A stretch of DNA of 64,000 bases from CAZDDI01 sp964504195 (GTDB taxonomy: Bacteria > Chloroflexota > Anaerolineae > B4-G1 > SLSP01), in assembly GCA_964504195.1 (NCBI GenBank), contig CAZDDI010000001.1, forward strand, positions 62,001-126,000, read 5' to 3'. Position numbers and translations under genes: made by a program. Shown here one piece after another: positions 26,105 through 33,745 of the stretch. The notes below the pieces were generated by a model. It searched no databases. It was not told the DNA's origin and worked only from the letters and a program-made list of their open reading frames with translations. Numbering within the stretch: position 1 is the first letter of the stretch; each line of letters begins with the position of its first letter.

Positions 26105-28816
26105 ATGAGTAATCAGCAAGCCGTTGATACTTCTGAGAAGCAATTATTGGTGGATCAATTTATTGGACGTGAGAGGCTATTAGCCCAAGTTGATGAAGCT
26201 ATTCATGATGTACCTAAAAATCATGTATTTTTCTTCCTGGGTGAGGGGGGAATTGGCAAAACCGCACTGCTTCGCAAAATTTACAAAAAATACAAAGGGA
26301 GCACTATCGCTGATAGAGAGGCTTTAGTAGTAGCATTTGACTTAGCACAAGCGGGTTTAGAAACATATAGTTCAATTCTAAGGGATGTAACCAGACAATT
26401 TCTGGAAGATGGTTTTTATGCTGAAAGTAGTCTAATACAAGATCTTGATGAGCCAATTGAGAGAGCGTTGCGAGAAGGCAGACCGGAAGAAGAAATTGTC
26501 CGTTTGAGTCAAGCCACCATGCTAAGGTATACTGAGTACTTCAATCGTATGCATCAGGAATCTAAAAGACGAATACTCGTCATACTTGATACAATTGAAG
26601 TCACATCGGATAGGACAACACTAGAAGCTTTAAGCTTTGTTACGTTGCACAAGAACTCGGTTCACGTTTATGCTGGCAGGCCAGAACCAGAAGTAATAGA
26701 GAGAGCGCAGTATATGTCGCAAGCTTATCAAACACAGGGCTGGAATGTTATTGGCCCCATTTTCCTTGAACCCTTCACTCTTTCAGAGTCTATGGAATAT
26801 TTTGAGAGAGTATTGGCAGTTTCACCTAGACCAGAGATGGTTCAGACAATTAATTTTCTAGCGGAAGGCAAACCAGTTTTACTGGCTTTGGCTGCGGAAT
26901 GGTTTAAACAAAATATTAAATTGCCACCGGAGATAAATTTAAGCAAAGCAGAATTGGGGAAGCTGGCAGAACTTGAATTAAAACAATTACGCCGATATTT
27001 TGAGCGGGCTCTGGTTGAACAGGTGCGAAACATTCGTAGTCCACTAAACAAAGCCATTCTTTACATGGCTTTCTTCGATCGTCGTTATGACAGGCGCATA
27101 TTACAATTAGTTCTGGATATACAAAGCGAGAGTGAAATTGAAGAAATAGAATTTCAGCTACGGCAGATGGCATTTATCCGCTATTTCCTAGAAGAAAGTT
27201 CCGGACTGCTTCATGATGAAGCAAAACTTCTTATTAATCGGCATGCTTGGCCACCGCGTGATCCAATTGGGGAAGAACGTCAGGTCTTAGCCAGAAAAGT
27301 TATAGAAAAGTTCTATGTGCCTGAAATTAGTGCGTTGAGGGATTCTATTGTTGAAGTAATGAGGACCATAACCGGAACTCAATTAAAGGCTTATTATGTA
27401 CCTCAAGAGCAACAGATGCATCAACTGGAAATGGAATGTCTGGATTATTGTTACCGCATTTCATGCGATGAAGGGCGGCGCTATATTACTGAGCTAATTC
27501 GTGACAGCGTTTCTGTTCTAAAGCGCGATGGTATGCGCCATGAGCTTGAACGCCATAAACAAGCCAACCAATTTGAAGTAGAAGTTGCGATGACCCGGTT
27601 TGATTTTATGCGAGGGTTTTATGAAGGGCGTGAAATTTTGGAGCAAGCTTTACAACAAGAAGAAGAGATTTCATCTTGGTACCGCATGACTTTGCTTCAA
27701 GAACTTAGCGACGCACCTACTGACCCTGAAGAAAAAGCCGCTTATCTCCGGCGGGCAATGAAGATCGCTGAAGAAATGCAAGACCGGGCCTCCGTTGCCC
27801 GCATCACCAATGATTTGGGACTGATGTATCGGCGACAAGGGCTGTGGATACAAGCAGAACAAGCTTATAAGCAAGCTCTGGAGATACTACGTGAGGTTGT
27901 AGATCCAGCACAGAAGGCTGCCACGCTGAACAATCTTGCTTATGTGAAATTACTTCAGGGTGAGTTTGATCTAGCGGAAAGCCTTGCGGACATTGCCTTA
28001 GAGATGCGCCAAGCGCAAGGGAACCAACTCGGAGTAGCTTTTAGTTATTTGACCAAGGGCGAGATCGTGGAAACGATGGACAATCGCGGTCAAGCCTGGC
28101 AAGCATACCAAACGGCTGCGGTGCTTTTCGAGAAAGCGGGACGCGCACAATATCATGCGCAAGCGCTGATCCATTTGGCAGAAACCAAACGGCACGAGCA
28201 CGATTTCACAGCTGCGAGAGAACTCCTTGAACCTGGTTTGACTCAACCCCTTTCCGAAATCCGCGCACAAGCAGAGCGGGAATTGGGAGCATTGTATCGC
28301 ATACAGGGATTGTTGGTTGCCGACAAAGAGGAAAGAACCAGATTCTTTGCGGATGCTGTGGCCGCATTTCGAAAATCATTTGAGACTAGCCAGCATAAAC
28401 GCGACTGGCACGGACAGGCTGAAGCCCTTTACGATTTGACCTTTATGGATTTTCTTATGGATGGTGAAATCAATGAGGATAGTGTGCATCAATTAAGAGA
28501 GATTCTTACCGAGCGTGATTATCCAGTACTTGAGGCGGAATTGGACGAAATATACGCCGATGTCTTGTACGTTGACGGTCAAATTCAAGGCGCATTTGAG
28601 CACTACATAGAAGTTGCTAAAATCCTATCCACGCACCATATTCGCAAATATCACAGCATGTTTGAGCGCTTCAAACACCGATTCCTAGAACAACCATCAG
28701 AGATGCAGTGTGACCTATGTGATGCTTTTGCGCAAGTCATTGCTGAGCTGCCGCAACAAAGTCGCCTGCGTTCTTCGTTGAGTAATTTATGTCGCGCTAT
28801 CCAGATTGCAGCATAA
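26105..28816 (+). CDS. STAND-type NTPase with TPR repeats
   Basis: The start at 26105 (MSNQQAVDTSEK) is preferred over 26093 because GGAGGGG lies just upstream. The 903-residue protein has FIGRERLLAQVDEAI, a Walker A GEGGIGKTALLRKI (about 45) and Walker B RILVILDTIEV, as in STAND/NB-ARC-like switch ATPases. A helical region follows, then tetratricopeptide repeats at about 560-800 (ARITNDLGLMYRRQG, AATLNNLAYVKLLQGEFDLA). Such proteins sense a ligand through the repeats and oligomerise on ATP binding. No fused effector domain is visible, so an effector would have to act in trans; neighbours are the AAA NTPase and a radical SAM protein. AT-rich like its upstream neighbour. Confidence 0.8.
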   Translation: MSNQQAVDTSEKQLLVDQFIGRERLLAQVDEAIHDVPKNHVFFFLGEGGIGKTALLRKIYKKYKGSTIADREALVVAFDLAQAGLETYSSILRDVTRQFLEDGFYAESSLIQDLDEPIERALREGRPEEEIVRLSQATMLRYTEYFNRMHQESKRRILVILDTIEVTSDRTTLEALSFVTLHKNSVHVYAGRPEPEVIERAQYMSQAYQTQGWNVIGPIFLEPFTLSESMEYFERVLAVSPRPEMVQTINFLAEGKPVLLALAAEWFKQNIKLPPEINLSKAELGKLAELELKQLRRYFERALVEQVRNIRSPLNKAILYMAFFDRRYDRRILQLVLDIQSESEIEEIEFQLRQMAFIRYFLEESSGLLHDEAKLLINRHAWPPRDPIGEERQVLARKVIEKFYVPEISALRDSIVEVMRTITGTQLKAYYVPQEQQMHQLEMECLDYCYRISCDEGRRYITELIRDSVSVLKRDGMRHELERHKQANQFEVEVAMTRFDFMRGFYEGREILEQALQQEEEISSWYRMTLLQELSDAPTDPEEKAAYLRRAMKIAEEMQDRASVARITNDLGLMYRRQGLWIQAEQAYKQALEILREVVDPAQKAATLNNLAYVKLLQGEFDLAESLADIALEMRQAQGNQLGVAFSYLTKGEIVETMDNRGQAWQAYQTAAVLFEKAGRAQYHAQALIHLAETKRHEHDFTAARELLEPGLTQPLSEIRAQAERELGALYRIQGLLVADKEERTRFFADAVAAFRKSFETSQHKRDWHGQAEALYDLTFMDFLMDGEINEDSVHQLREILTERDYPVLEAELDEIYADVLYVDGQIQGAFEHYIEVAKILSTHHIRKYHSMFERFKHRFLEQPSEMQCDLCDAFAQVIAELPQQSRLRSSLSNLCRAIQIAA

Positions 28817-28921
28817 CAGGCGAGGGCGGAGGAGAAATGATATGAAGTTCCCCGGTGAAGGCTTGCAAGCGCGCCTCGAACCAGGCATAACAAACGAGGG
28901 CGGAGGAGAAATGATATGAAG
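28811..28921 (+). repeat. Duplicated 37-nt leader with ribosome site
   Basis: Sequences at 28811-28847 and 28885-28921 match at 35 of 37 positions. Each holds GGCGGAGGAGAAATGATATGAAG, that is a strong ribosome site and a start context, 74 nt apart. The first copy begins at the stop of the STAND gene; the second provides the start of the radical SAM gene. Confidence 0.85.
28842..28919 (+). CDS. 25-residue ORF before the radical SAM gene
   Basis: An ATG at 28842 behind GGAGGAG opens a 25-codon frame beginning MKFPGEGLQARLEPG and ending in a Gly/Glu stretch. Its stop overlaps the start of the radical SAM gene (ATGA). It could be a real small peptide, for instance a substrate of the radical SAM enzyme, or simply the product of the leader duplication. 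Composition does not settle it, and no Cys or core-like motif is present, which argues mildly against a sactipeptide-type precursor. Confidence 0.35.
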   Translation: MKFPGEGLQARLEPGITNEGGGEMI

Positions 28922-30244
28922 AGGGTAATCTTAGTCGATGATTTGCGGTTGCATGATTTGCCCAATTTAAATGCAGCTGAAGTCATGCCCGACTGCGACT
29001 GCGCCTGTCCTATTGAAGGGCCAGCCTTTCCGGCGCTCGATGCTCCTATTTACTATGCCCTCGAGCTCACATCCGCGTGTAACAACCGCTGCTCTGGATG
29101 TAGCAACGTCTTTGAGCGTATGCGTCAACCACTTCCATTTACCCAATGGCGGGACATTCTGGATACAATAGCGCCCCACACCGCGCGCCTCAAAATTACC
29201 GGCGGTGAACCTACTCTTCACCCAGATTTCTCTCGCATCCTTGCAGATATTGAACAGCGGGGTATCTTGTTCACGCTCTTCACTAACGCCCGCTGGCGCG
29301 ATCCACAGTCCACGATTGACAATCTCAAAGCCACCACGACTTGTACGGGCGTCCTTATCTCATTACATGGCGCAACGTCTGCTACACACGAAGCCTTTAC
29401 CGGCGTCGCCGGTTCCTTTGCGGAGACTATCGCCAACATTGAGCGCGCCACCCAAGCCGGATTGTCCGTTCATATCAGTTGTGTGCTCATGCGGTCTAAT
29501 CTCGACCAAATCACAGATGTCGTTGCGCTCGCGCAGAACCTCGGCGCGAGCGCAACTGTCTTCAACCGTTATATCGGTCCACCCCGCGAAGGTATTAGTA
29601 TCACACCGCAACAGCTTATTCAGGCCATGCAACACATTGATGCCCTTCAGCGCACCGGGACACCGGTACATTTTGGGACGTGTATCCCCCAGTGCTTCAC
29701 GCCTTCTACTTCGACCGGATGCCTGGCCGGGAATGCCTATTGCACCCTTGACCCCTGGGGTAACTTGCGCCCTTGTAACCATGTTCCCTGGATTGCGGGG
29801 AACATTCTCACGGACTCGTTGGCAAATGTGTGGCATTCTGATGTAATGCAACGCTGGCGCGCGTTGCTTCCCAACTCATGCACGACATGCGCTGCGTTCG
29901 CGCAATGTCGCGGCGGGTGTCGCGCTGAAGCCATCTTGAACGGCGTTACACGCGATCCGCTGATGCAGGCGGCTATTTCCACAGCCGCGCCGCTCGAATC
30001 TACCCAACTGCGACTCTATCGCCATGCGAAACCAACGCTGGACTGCGAGGTGCATCCCCAAACCTTTGGTTATTTGCTGCTGCGGGGCGGGCAAGCCTTC
30101 CCGGTTGCAGGCGAGTTTTCTTCTGTCCTGACTGCTATTGATACAGCAATGACATTACAAGAGATTAGCAATAAATACGGACAGGCGGCACTGGATTGGG
30201 TGGGCGAACTCTATCAGAACCAGTATTTGATGTTGAGTTGGTAA
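28916..30244 (+). CDS. Radical SAM/SPASM protein with PqqD-like C-terminus
   Basis: This 442-residue protein has the radical SAM cluster motif Cys55-x3-Cys59-x2-Cys62 (SACNNRCSGCSN), the KITGGEPTLHPDF segment that binds SAM, and a SPASM region with GCLAGNAYCTLDPWG and SCTTCAAFAQCRGGC for auxiliary clusters. The last 65 residues (EVHPQTFGYLLLRGG to WVGELYQNQYLML) resemble a PqqD-like peptide-recognition domain. An extra Cys-rich run, CDCAC, lies at 27-31. Family knowledge suggests peptide or protein modification; the target is unknown. It follows the STAND gene, possibly as part of the same functional unit, with a 4-nt overlap to the 25-codon ORF. Confidence 0.88.
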   Translation: MKRVILVDDLRLHDLPNLNAAEVMPDCDCACPIEGPAFPALDAPIYYALELTSACNNRCSGCSNVFERMRQPLPFTQWRDILDTIAPHTARLKITGGEPTLHPDFSRILADIEQRGILFTLFTNARWRDPQSTIDNLKATTTCTGVLISLHGATSATHEAFTGVAGSFAETIANIERATQAGLSVHISCVLMRSNLDQITDVVALAQNLGASATVFNRYIGPPREGISITPQQLIQAMQHIDALQRTGTPVHFGTCIPQCFTPSTSTGCLAGNAYCTLDPWGNLRPCNHVPWIAGNILTDSLANVWHSDVMQRWRALLPNSCTTCAAFAQCRGGCRAEAILNGVTRDPLMQAAISTAAPLESTQLRLYRHAKPTLDCEVHPQTFGYLLLRGGQAFPVAGEFSSVLTAIDTAMTLQEISNKYGQAALDWVGELYQNQYLMLSW

Positions 30245-30332
30245 AAACTATGGGGAATCAAATCATGGGCAAGCGCAGCGCGGAATTCTATGCCCAGCTC
30301 CTGGCGAGCACCTCGACTAGGTGGTGAACGTC

Positions 30333-30473
30333 ATGGTCAGCACGGGGCAGGTGTTCAAAGGTGCGCGCATCGGCGTGGATCAGTACAATCTGCTGCGCCC
30401 AGAGAGTGGCCTGGAATTGCTCTTCAACAAGGGCAACGACGTCTACATTCATCGTGTACTGGCGAAATCTTAA
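30333..30473 (+). pseudogene. Short ORF, probable gene remnant (46 aa)
   Basis: The frame from ATG 30333 (MVSTGQVFKGARIGVDQY) ends at 30473. Upstream, 30245-30330 holds another short open piece (MGKRSAEFYAQLLAS) in a different register, ended by a stop. The two look like fragments of one or more decayed genes between the radical SAM and acetyltransferase genes. No family recognised; the fragment could still be expressed. Confidence 0.35.
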
Positions 30474-30493
30474 ACTATCGAGGAAACATCACC

Positions 30494-30976
30494 ATGTCCA
30501 CATACCCACTCCTTGACCGCACCGCGCAAGTGAGCCTGCGCGAAATCACCGCCGAGACGGTGGTGGCTATCTGCAAACTGAGCGATACGCTCTCCCCCGC
30601 GCACCAGCAGATGGTTGATTCGAATGCACTATCCATCGCGGAAGCGTATTTTGAGCCGAAAGCTTGGTTCCGTGCCATCTATGCCGATGAAACCCCGGTC
30701 GGCTTTCTCATGCTTTACGATGATCCCGACGAGCCGGATTACTTCCTGTGGCGGTTCATGCTCGCCGCGCCGTATCAGGGCTGCGGCTTTGGGCGGCAGG
30801 CCATCGCCCTGCTGCTAGAGTATGTCCGCACCCGGCCCGGCGCGCGCGAACTGCTGACCAGTTGCGGCGAAGGTGAGGGCAGTCCAGAAGGCTTCTACAC
30901 CCGGCTGGGTTTCCAGCGCACGGGCGAAGTGGAAGACGACGAGGTCGTGCTGCGGTTGCCGTTATTTGACGGATAG
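30494..30976 (+). CDS. GNAT-family acetyltransferase
   Basis: The start is the ATG at 30494 (MSTYPLLDRTAQVSL), giving 160 residues. The GNAT fold is clear: VGFLMLYDD as beta-4, WRFMLAAPYQGCGFGRQAIALLLEYV as the acetyl-CoA pyrophosphate loop, and PEGFYTRLGFQRTGE as the C-terminal strand. It resembles spermidine/diamine acetyltransferases, but the substrate cannot be assigned. A strong terminator follows 28 nt after the stop, closing the cargo region before the Xre promoter. Confidence 0.87.
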   Translation: MSTYPLLDRTAQVSLREITAETVVAICKLSDTLSPAHQQMVDSNALSIAEAYFEPKAWFRAIYADETPVGFLMLYDDPDEPDYFLWRFMLAAPYQGCGFGRQAIALLLEYVRTRPGARELLTSCGEGEGSPEGFYTRLGFQRTGEVEDDEVVLRLPLFDG

Positions 30977-31003
30977 CTCACAACATAATAAACTCAACTT
31001 CTC

Positions 31004-31030
31004 GCCGGGGTATTCCACCCCGGCTTTTTG
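31004..31030 (+). terminator. Rho-independent terminator
   Basis: GCCGGGGT (31004-31011) pairs with ACCCCGGC (31017-31024) around a 5-nt loop, followed by TTTTTG. It ends the transcription unit containing the acetyltransferase gene. Confidence 0.9.
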
Positions 31031-31091
31031 ATTGCCCTTTCTCCCCGCCATTTGATCTTTCCTCATATTTTGTAAAAACTTCCGTACACAC

Positions 31092-31139
31092 TTGACATCT
31101 GTACGAAATAGCAGTATACTACTAACAAATAGTTTACAC
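31092..31139 (+). promoter_or_regulatory. Consensus promoter of the Xre gene with 20-nt repeat
   Basis: TTGACA (31092-31097), a 17-nt spacer and TATACT (31115-31120) are near-consensus. The 20-nt sequence at 31120-31139, identical to 9080-9099 at the BREX promoter, covers the expected start of transcription. The Xre protein encoded 12 nt downstream is the obvious candidate to bind it. Confidence 0.8.
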
Positions 31140-31151
31140 GGCAGCAGAACC

Positions 31152-31433
31152 ATGAACACAATCTCGACCACCAATCTCGGCAGTTACCTGCACCAGCTTC
31201 GCCTGACACAAGGCTGGCCGATGCGCGAAACCGCCCAGCGCGTGCAATGCGCTCCCACCTACATCTCCATGCTGGAAAAGCGGCAGCGCCGCCCCAGTGT
31301 CGGGATGCTCTACCGGCTGGTCAGCGTGCTCTCCGGGGATTTGGACCTGGCTTTGGCGCTGCTGGCTCAAGAAAACGGAGTGGATGTACAGCCCGGCGGT
31401 GCCCCCGGTCGCCCGGCGGTCGTAGATAGCTAA
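31152..31433 (+). CDS. Xre-family HTH regulator, candidate BREX regulator
   Basis: This 93-residue protein is almost only a Cro/C1-type HTH: LGSYLHQLRLTQGWPMRETAQ, then RVQCAPTYISMLEKRQRRPS as recognition helix and wing, and VGMLYRLVSVLSGDLDLALALL. The tail is Pro/Gly-rich. It lies directly behind a near-consensus promoter whose start region carries the same 20 nt found at the BREX promoter, so autoregulation plus control of BREX is likely (inference). It is not a WYL-domain BrxR, the regulator known for other BREX loci. Hairpins follow its stop. Confidence 0.85.
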   Translation: MNTISTTNLGSYLHQLRLTQGWPMRETAQRVQCAPTYISMLEKRQRRPSVGMLYRLVSVLSGDLDLALALLAQENGVDVQPGGAPGRPAVVDS

Positions 31434-31451
31434 CAACCTATATAACACAGT

Positions 31452-31483
31452 GTCCCCGCACCTGATAGCACAGGCACGGGGAC
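31452..31483. terminator. Hairpin after the Xre gene
   Basis: GTCCCCGCACCTG (31452-31464) and CAGGCACGGGGAC (31471-31483) pair over 13 positions with two mismatches and a 6-nt loop. No T tract follows, so termination is possible but not proven. Confidence 0.5.
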
Positions 31484-31549
31484 GTACCCAGGGAGGTAGT
31501 CGCTCCCCAGGTATTTCCAGATTATAACATGGAATCCTGTGGAAGCCTG

Positions 31550-31577
31550 CCTCTCGCCACACAGCGGGAGGTTTTTT
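31550..31577 (+). promoter_or_regulatory. Terminator-like hairpin holding the ribosome site
   Basis: CCTCTCGC (31550-31557) pairs with GCGGGAGG (31564-31571), followed by six T and then the ATG at 31578. The 3' arm contains GGGAGG, the only ribosome site for the next gene. The structure could act as a terminator or block translation of the next gene. Confidence 0.6.
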
Positions 31578-31955
31578 ATGGCATACCGAACAGCTAGCGG
31601 GGCCCCAGCGCCATCCAGCACGCGCCTGGCCGTCGCCCTGACCCCCACGCAAGTGACCGCGCTCTGCGCGGTCGCCGCAGCGGAGTCCGGCAGTGACGCG
31701 CCGGGGCCGGTGGATGGCCGCGCGTGTCGTGCCCTCACCCGGCAGGGGCTACTCGTGTACCGGCTGGCAACGGCACCGGGAGGCCCCCGGGTGGCACCCT
31801 ACCTCACCCCGCTGGGTGTGGAGGTAGTGGCGCGCTTGCAAGCAGAGGATCCAGCCGCCGCGTGTTGGCAGCCTGCGCCCAGTGACCCAACCGTGCAGCA
31901 GTTACCCTTGTTCACCCTTGAAGTTGAAGGAGCAACCGTATGCGGATCGCCTTAG
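31578..31955 (+). CDS. Hypothetical protein, winged-helix-like
   Basis: This 125-residue protein shows a pattern like a small winged-helix domain: VALTPTQVTALCAVAAAE as first helices, ACRALTRQGLLVYRL as a recognition helix and wing, and PYLTPLGVEVVARLQ as the last helix. That fits MarR/Replic_Relax-type folds, but no close family is recognised. The start codon directly follows a hairpin that masks the ribosome site. Its end overlaps the next gene by 16 nt. A DNA-binding role is inferred. Confidence 0.6.
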   Translation: MAYRTASGAPAPSSTRLAVALTPTQVTALCAVAAAESGSDAPGPVDGRACRALTRQGLLVYRLATAPGGPRVAPYLTPLGVEVVARLQAEDPAAACWQPAPSDPTVQQLPLFTLEVEGATVCGSP

Positions 31956-32401
31956 TCGCCAGCGGCAAAACCCAGGCCGCGTTGCCCGCGCCCGCGCAAG
32001 ACCTGTATGTGGGCGATCTGTTCCGCGCTGCGCGTGATTACGCGCGCGCGCACGCCGAGCAGTGGTTCATCCTGTCCGCGCAGCAAGGCTTGCTCGATCC
32101 GCGGCGGGTGGTAGCTCCGTATCGTGTCCTGCACCGCCCCTGGCCGCGTGACGCCCGGCTGGTATGGGCGCGGCGCGTGGTCGAAGCGTTGCCGTATGCC
32201 ATCGCCCCCATCGCTCCGCCGGACAGCCTCGCCACGCTGGAGTGGGTGATCCTGGCCGGACGCACCTATTACGAATACCTGCTGCCACATTTGGGCGGCC
32301 ACATCGAGTTACCGCTGGCGCATTTGCGGATCGGTCAACAAGTAGCCTGGCTGCGCGCGCAGTCCCTGGAGTTGCCGCAGCGCGCTCAGTCTCTTGGCTG
32401 A
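31940..32401 (+). CDS. DUF6884-like protein
   Basis: This 153-residue protein begins MRIALVASGKTQAALPAPAQDLYVGDLFRAAR and contains WFILSAQQGLLDP and PYRVLHRPWP. That pattern, a short beta strand, Pro-Ala-x2-LY, then WFILSA-x2-GLL, is what I recall for DUF6884 (related to the YaaA/TGT-associated fold) frequent on phages and plasmids. No biochemical activity is known to me. It overlaps the preceding gene by 16 nt and lies in the element backbone upstream of SSB. Confidence 0.75.
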   Translation: MRIALVASGKTQAALPAPAQDLYVGDLFRAARDYARAHAEQWFILSAQQGLLDPRRVVAPYRVLHRPWPRDARLVWARRVVEALPYAIAPIAPPDSLATLEWVILAGRTYYEYLLPHLGGHIELPLAHLRIGQQVAWLRAQSLELPQRAQSLG

Positions 32402-32422
32402 TACCTCGGGGTGTCAGCGGCC

Positions 32423-32590
32423 ATGAAACCCACCCCGGCGCGGAGCTTGACCGTATGGTTCTGGATTTTTCTAGGGTTGACCGTGCTCCTTTTGGTGAGC
32501 GCCTATTTGCAACCCGGGGCCTGGGACGATCCGTCGCCAGAGGTAGCGTATCAGATGACCGTGCAGGCGCACGATCACCGGCAGCACTGA
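32423..32590 (+). CDS. Small single-pass membrane protein (55 aa)
   Basis: The frame from ATG 32423 reads MKPTPARSLTVWFWIFLGL and so on, with one hydrophobic segment at about 9-28 preceded by basic residues, then an acidic and His-rich short tail. It fits between the DUF6884-like gene and ssb with no overlaps. No family recognised. Membrane location is predicted from hydropathy only. Confidence 0.5.
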   Translation: MKPTPARSLTVWFWIFLGLTVLLLVSAYLQPGAWDDPSPEVAYQMTVQAHDHRQH

Positions 32591-32637
32591 GGCGCAGGGG
32601 CAAGATTTGAGATGCATCATTTTGGAGGGAGGAATTC

Positions 32638-33054
32638 ATGTATCACAAAATCATCATTGTTGGACATCTAGGGCGGGCACCGGATATGCGCTACACGCCG
32701 GACGGAGTTCCCGTCACCACGCTCTCCATCGCGGCCAACCGCAAATGGAGCAACTCAGACGGGAGCAACGGCGAGGAGACCGTCTGGTTCAAAGTGACCG
32801 CCTGGCGGCGGCAAGCCGAGATCGCTGCGCAGTATCTCCAAAAAGGCCGCCCGGTGCTCATCGAAGGCCGCTTGCAGCCGGACAAGGCGACCGGCGGCCC
32901 CAAAATCTGGACGCGCCAGGATGGCACGCCCGGCGCCGCTTACGAAGTCACCGCCGAAACCATCCGCTTCATTGGCGGGCGGGGCGAGGTGAGCGGCGGC
33001 CCCGCCGCCGAGCCGGAAGACTACCCCGATATGGGGGAGGGGCCACCTTACTGA
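32638..33054 (+). CDS. ssb: Single-stranded DNA-binding protein
   Basis: This 138-residue OB-fold protein has the classic SSB order: MYHKIIIVGHLGRAPDMRYTPDG, VTTLSIAANRKW, ETVWFKVTAWRRQAEIAAQYLQKG, and VLIEGRLQ. The C-terminus is short and acidic (EPEDYPDMGEG), near the partner-binding tip of SSB. The start follows GGAGGGAGG by 7 nt. As a mobile-element SSB it would coat ssDNA formed during replication or transfer. It is the clearest of three SSB-like proteins in the window. Confidence 0.93.
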   Translation: MYHKIIIVGHLGRAPDMRYTPDGVPVTTLSIAANRKWSNSDGSNGEETVWFKVTAWRRQAEIAAQYLQKGRPVLIEGRLQPDKATGGPKIWTRQDGTPGAAYEVTAETIRFIGGRGEVSGGPAAEPEDYPDMGEGPPY

Positions 33055-33186
33055 AAAAGCCTCGGCAGGAGCTGCGGAACAGCGGGGGCCGCCCCCGCCC
33101 GCAAGAGGCCCGGGCTGTGGGAGTCCCTATCTCCCACAGCCCTCCCCGCAGCCGGGTTGCGGTCAATACCGCAAAGGAGCGCCGCG

Positions 33187-33714
33187 ATGGGATTACTGAT
33201 TACCTTGCTGTTGATCCTGGCCCTGGTCGTCGGCGGCCTGTGGGCACTGGCGGCTTACCAGGCGTCCAGCGCTCGCACCCTCGAAGCCCAACTGGCCCTG
33301 GGCGCGTTGCGTAGCGCAAACCACGCCAACACGGGGTTGATCGTGGTGTTGACGCTAATCATCATCATTCTGATAGCCGGCATCGCTCTGTACCTGTACT
33401 GGCGCGCGCGGCAGACCTATCGTCGCTGGCAGCGTGGATTGGGGCAGCCTCGGAACGCCCGTCGGTGGGTCAGCGGGCCGAATGCCCGGTGGCAGAGTCA
33501 TGGACAATTGCCGCCGCCCCCGGGCTACCCGGCGTATCCGCCAGCATACCCGCCAGCGTATCCGCCAGCGTATTCGTATCCGCAGTTGCCGCCACCGTAT
33601 GCTTACCCGGCATACCCGCCGCAGTCCCAGGCCGGGGCCGTGGTGCCCGCGGCCTACTTCGACGAAGAGGCTGAGGATGAGTATCTCGCAGCTTTCGCGG
33701 AATTTGGGTTTTAA
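33187..33714 (+). CDS. Two-helix membrane protein with Pro-Ala-Tyr repeats
   Basis: The start is the ATG at 33187 (AAGGAG 8 nt upstream). The protein has 175 residues with two membrane segments (LLITLLLILALVVGGLWALA and LIVVLTLIIIILIAGIALYL), a basic stretch, and a C-terminal tail of YPAYPPAYPPAY repeats ending in an acidic segment. The tail is a proline/tyrosine-rich linker or interaction region. I do not recognise a family. It is placed directly before the long lipoprotein-like gene and the FtsK-like gene, so a membrane part of a transfer apparatus is plausible. Confidence 0.65.
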   Translation: MGLLITLLLILALVVGGLWALAAYQASSARTLEAQLALGALRSANHANTGLIVVLTLIIIILIAGIALYLYWRARQTYRRWQRGLGQPRNARRWVSGPNARWQSHGQLPPPPGYPAYPPAYPPAYPPAYSYPQLPPPYAYPAYPPQSQAGAVVPAAYFDEEAEDEYLAAFAEFGF

Positions 33715-33745
33715 TCAAACCTCAGCACCATAGAGGAGTTCAGTG

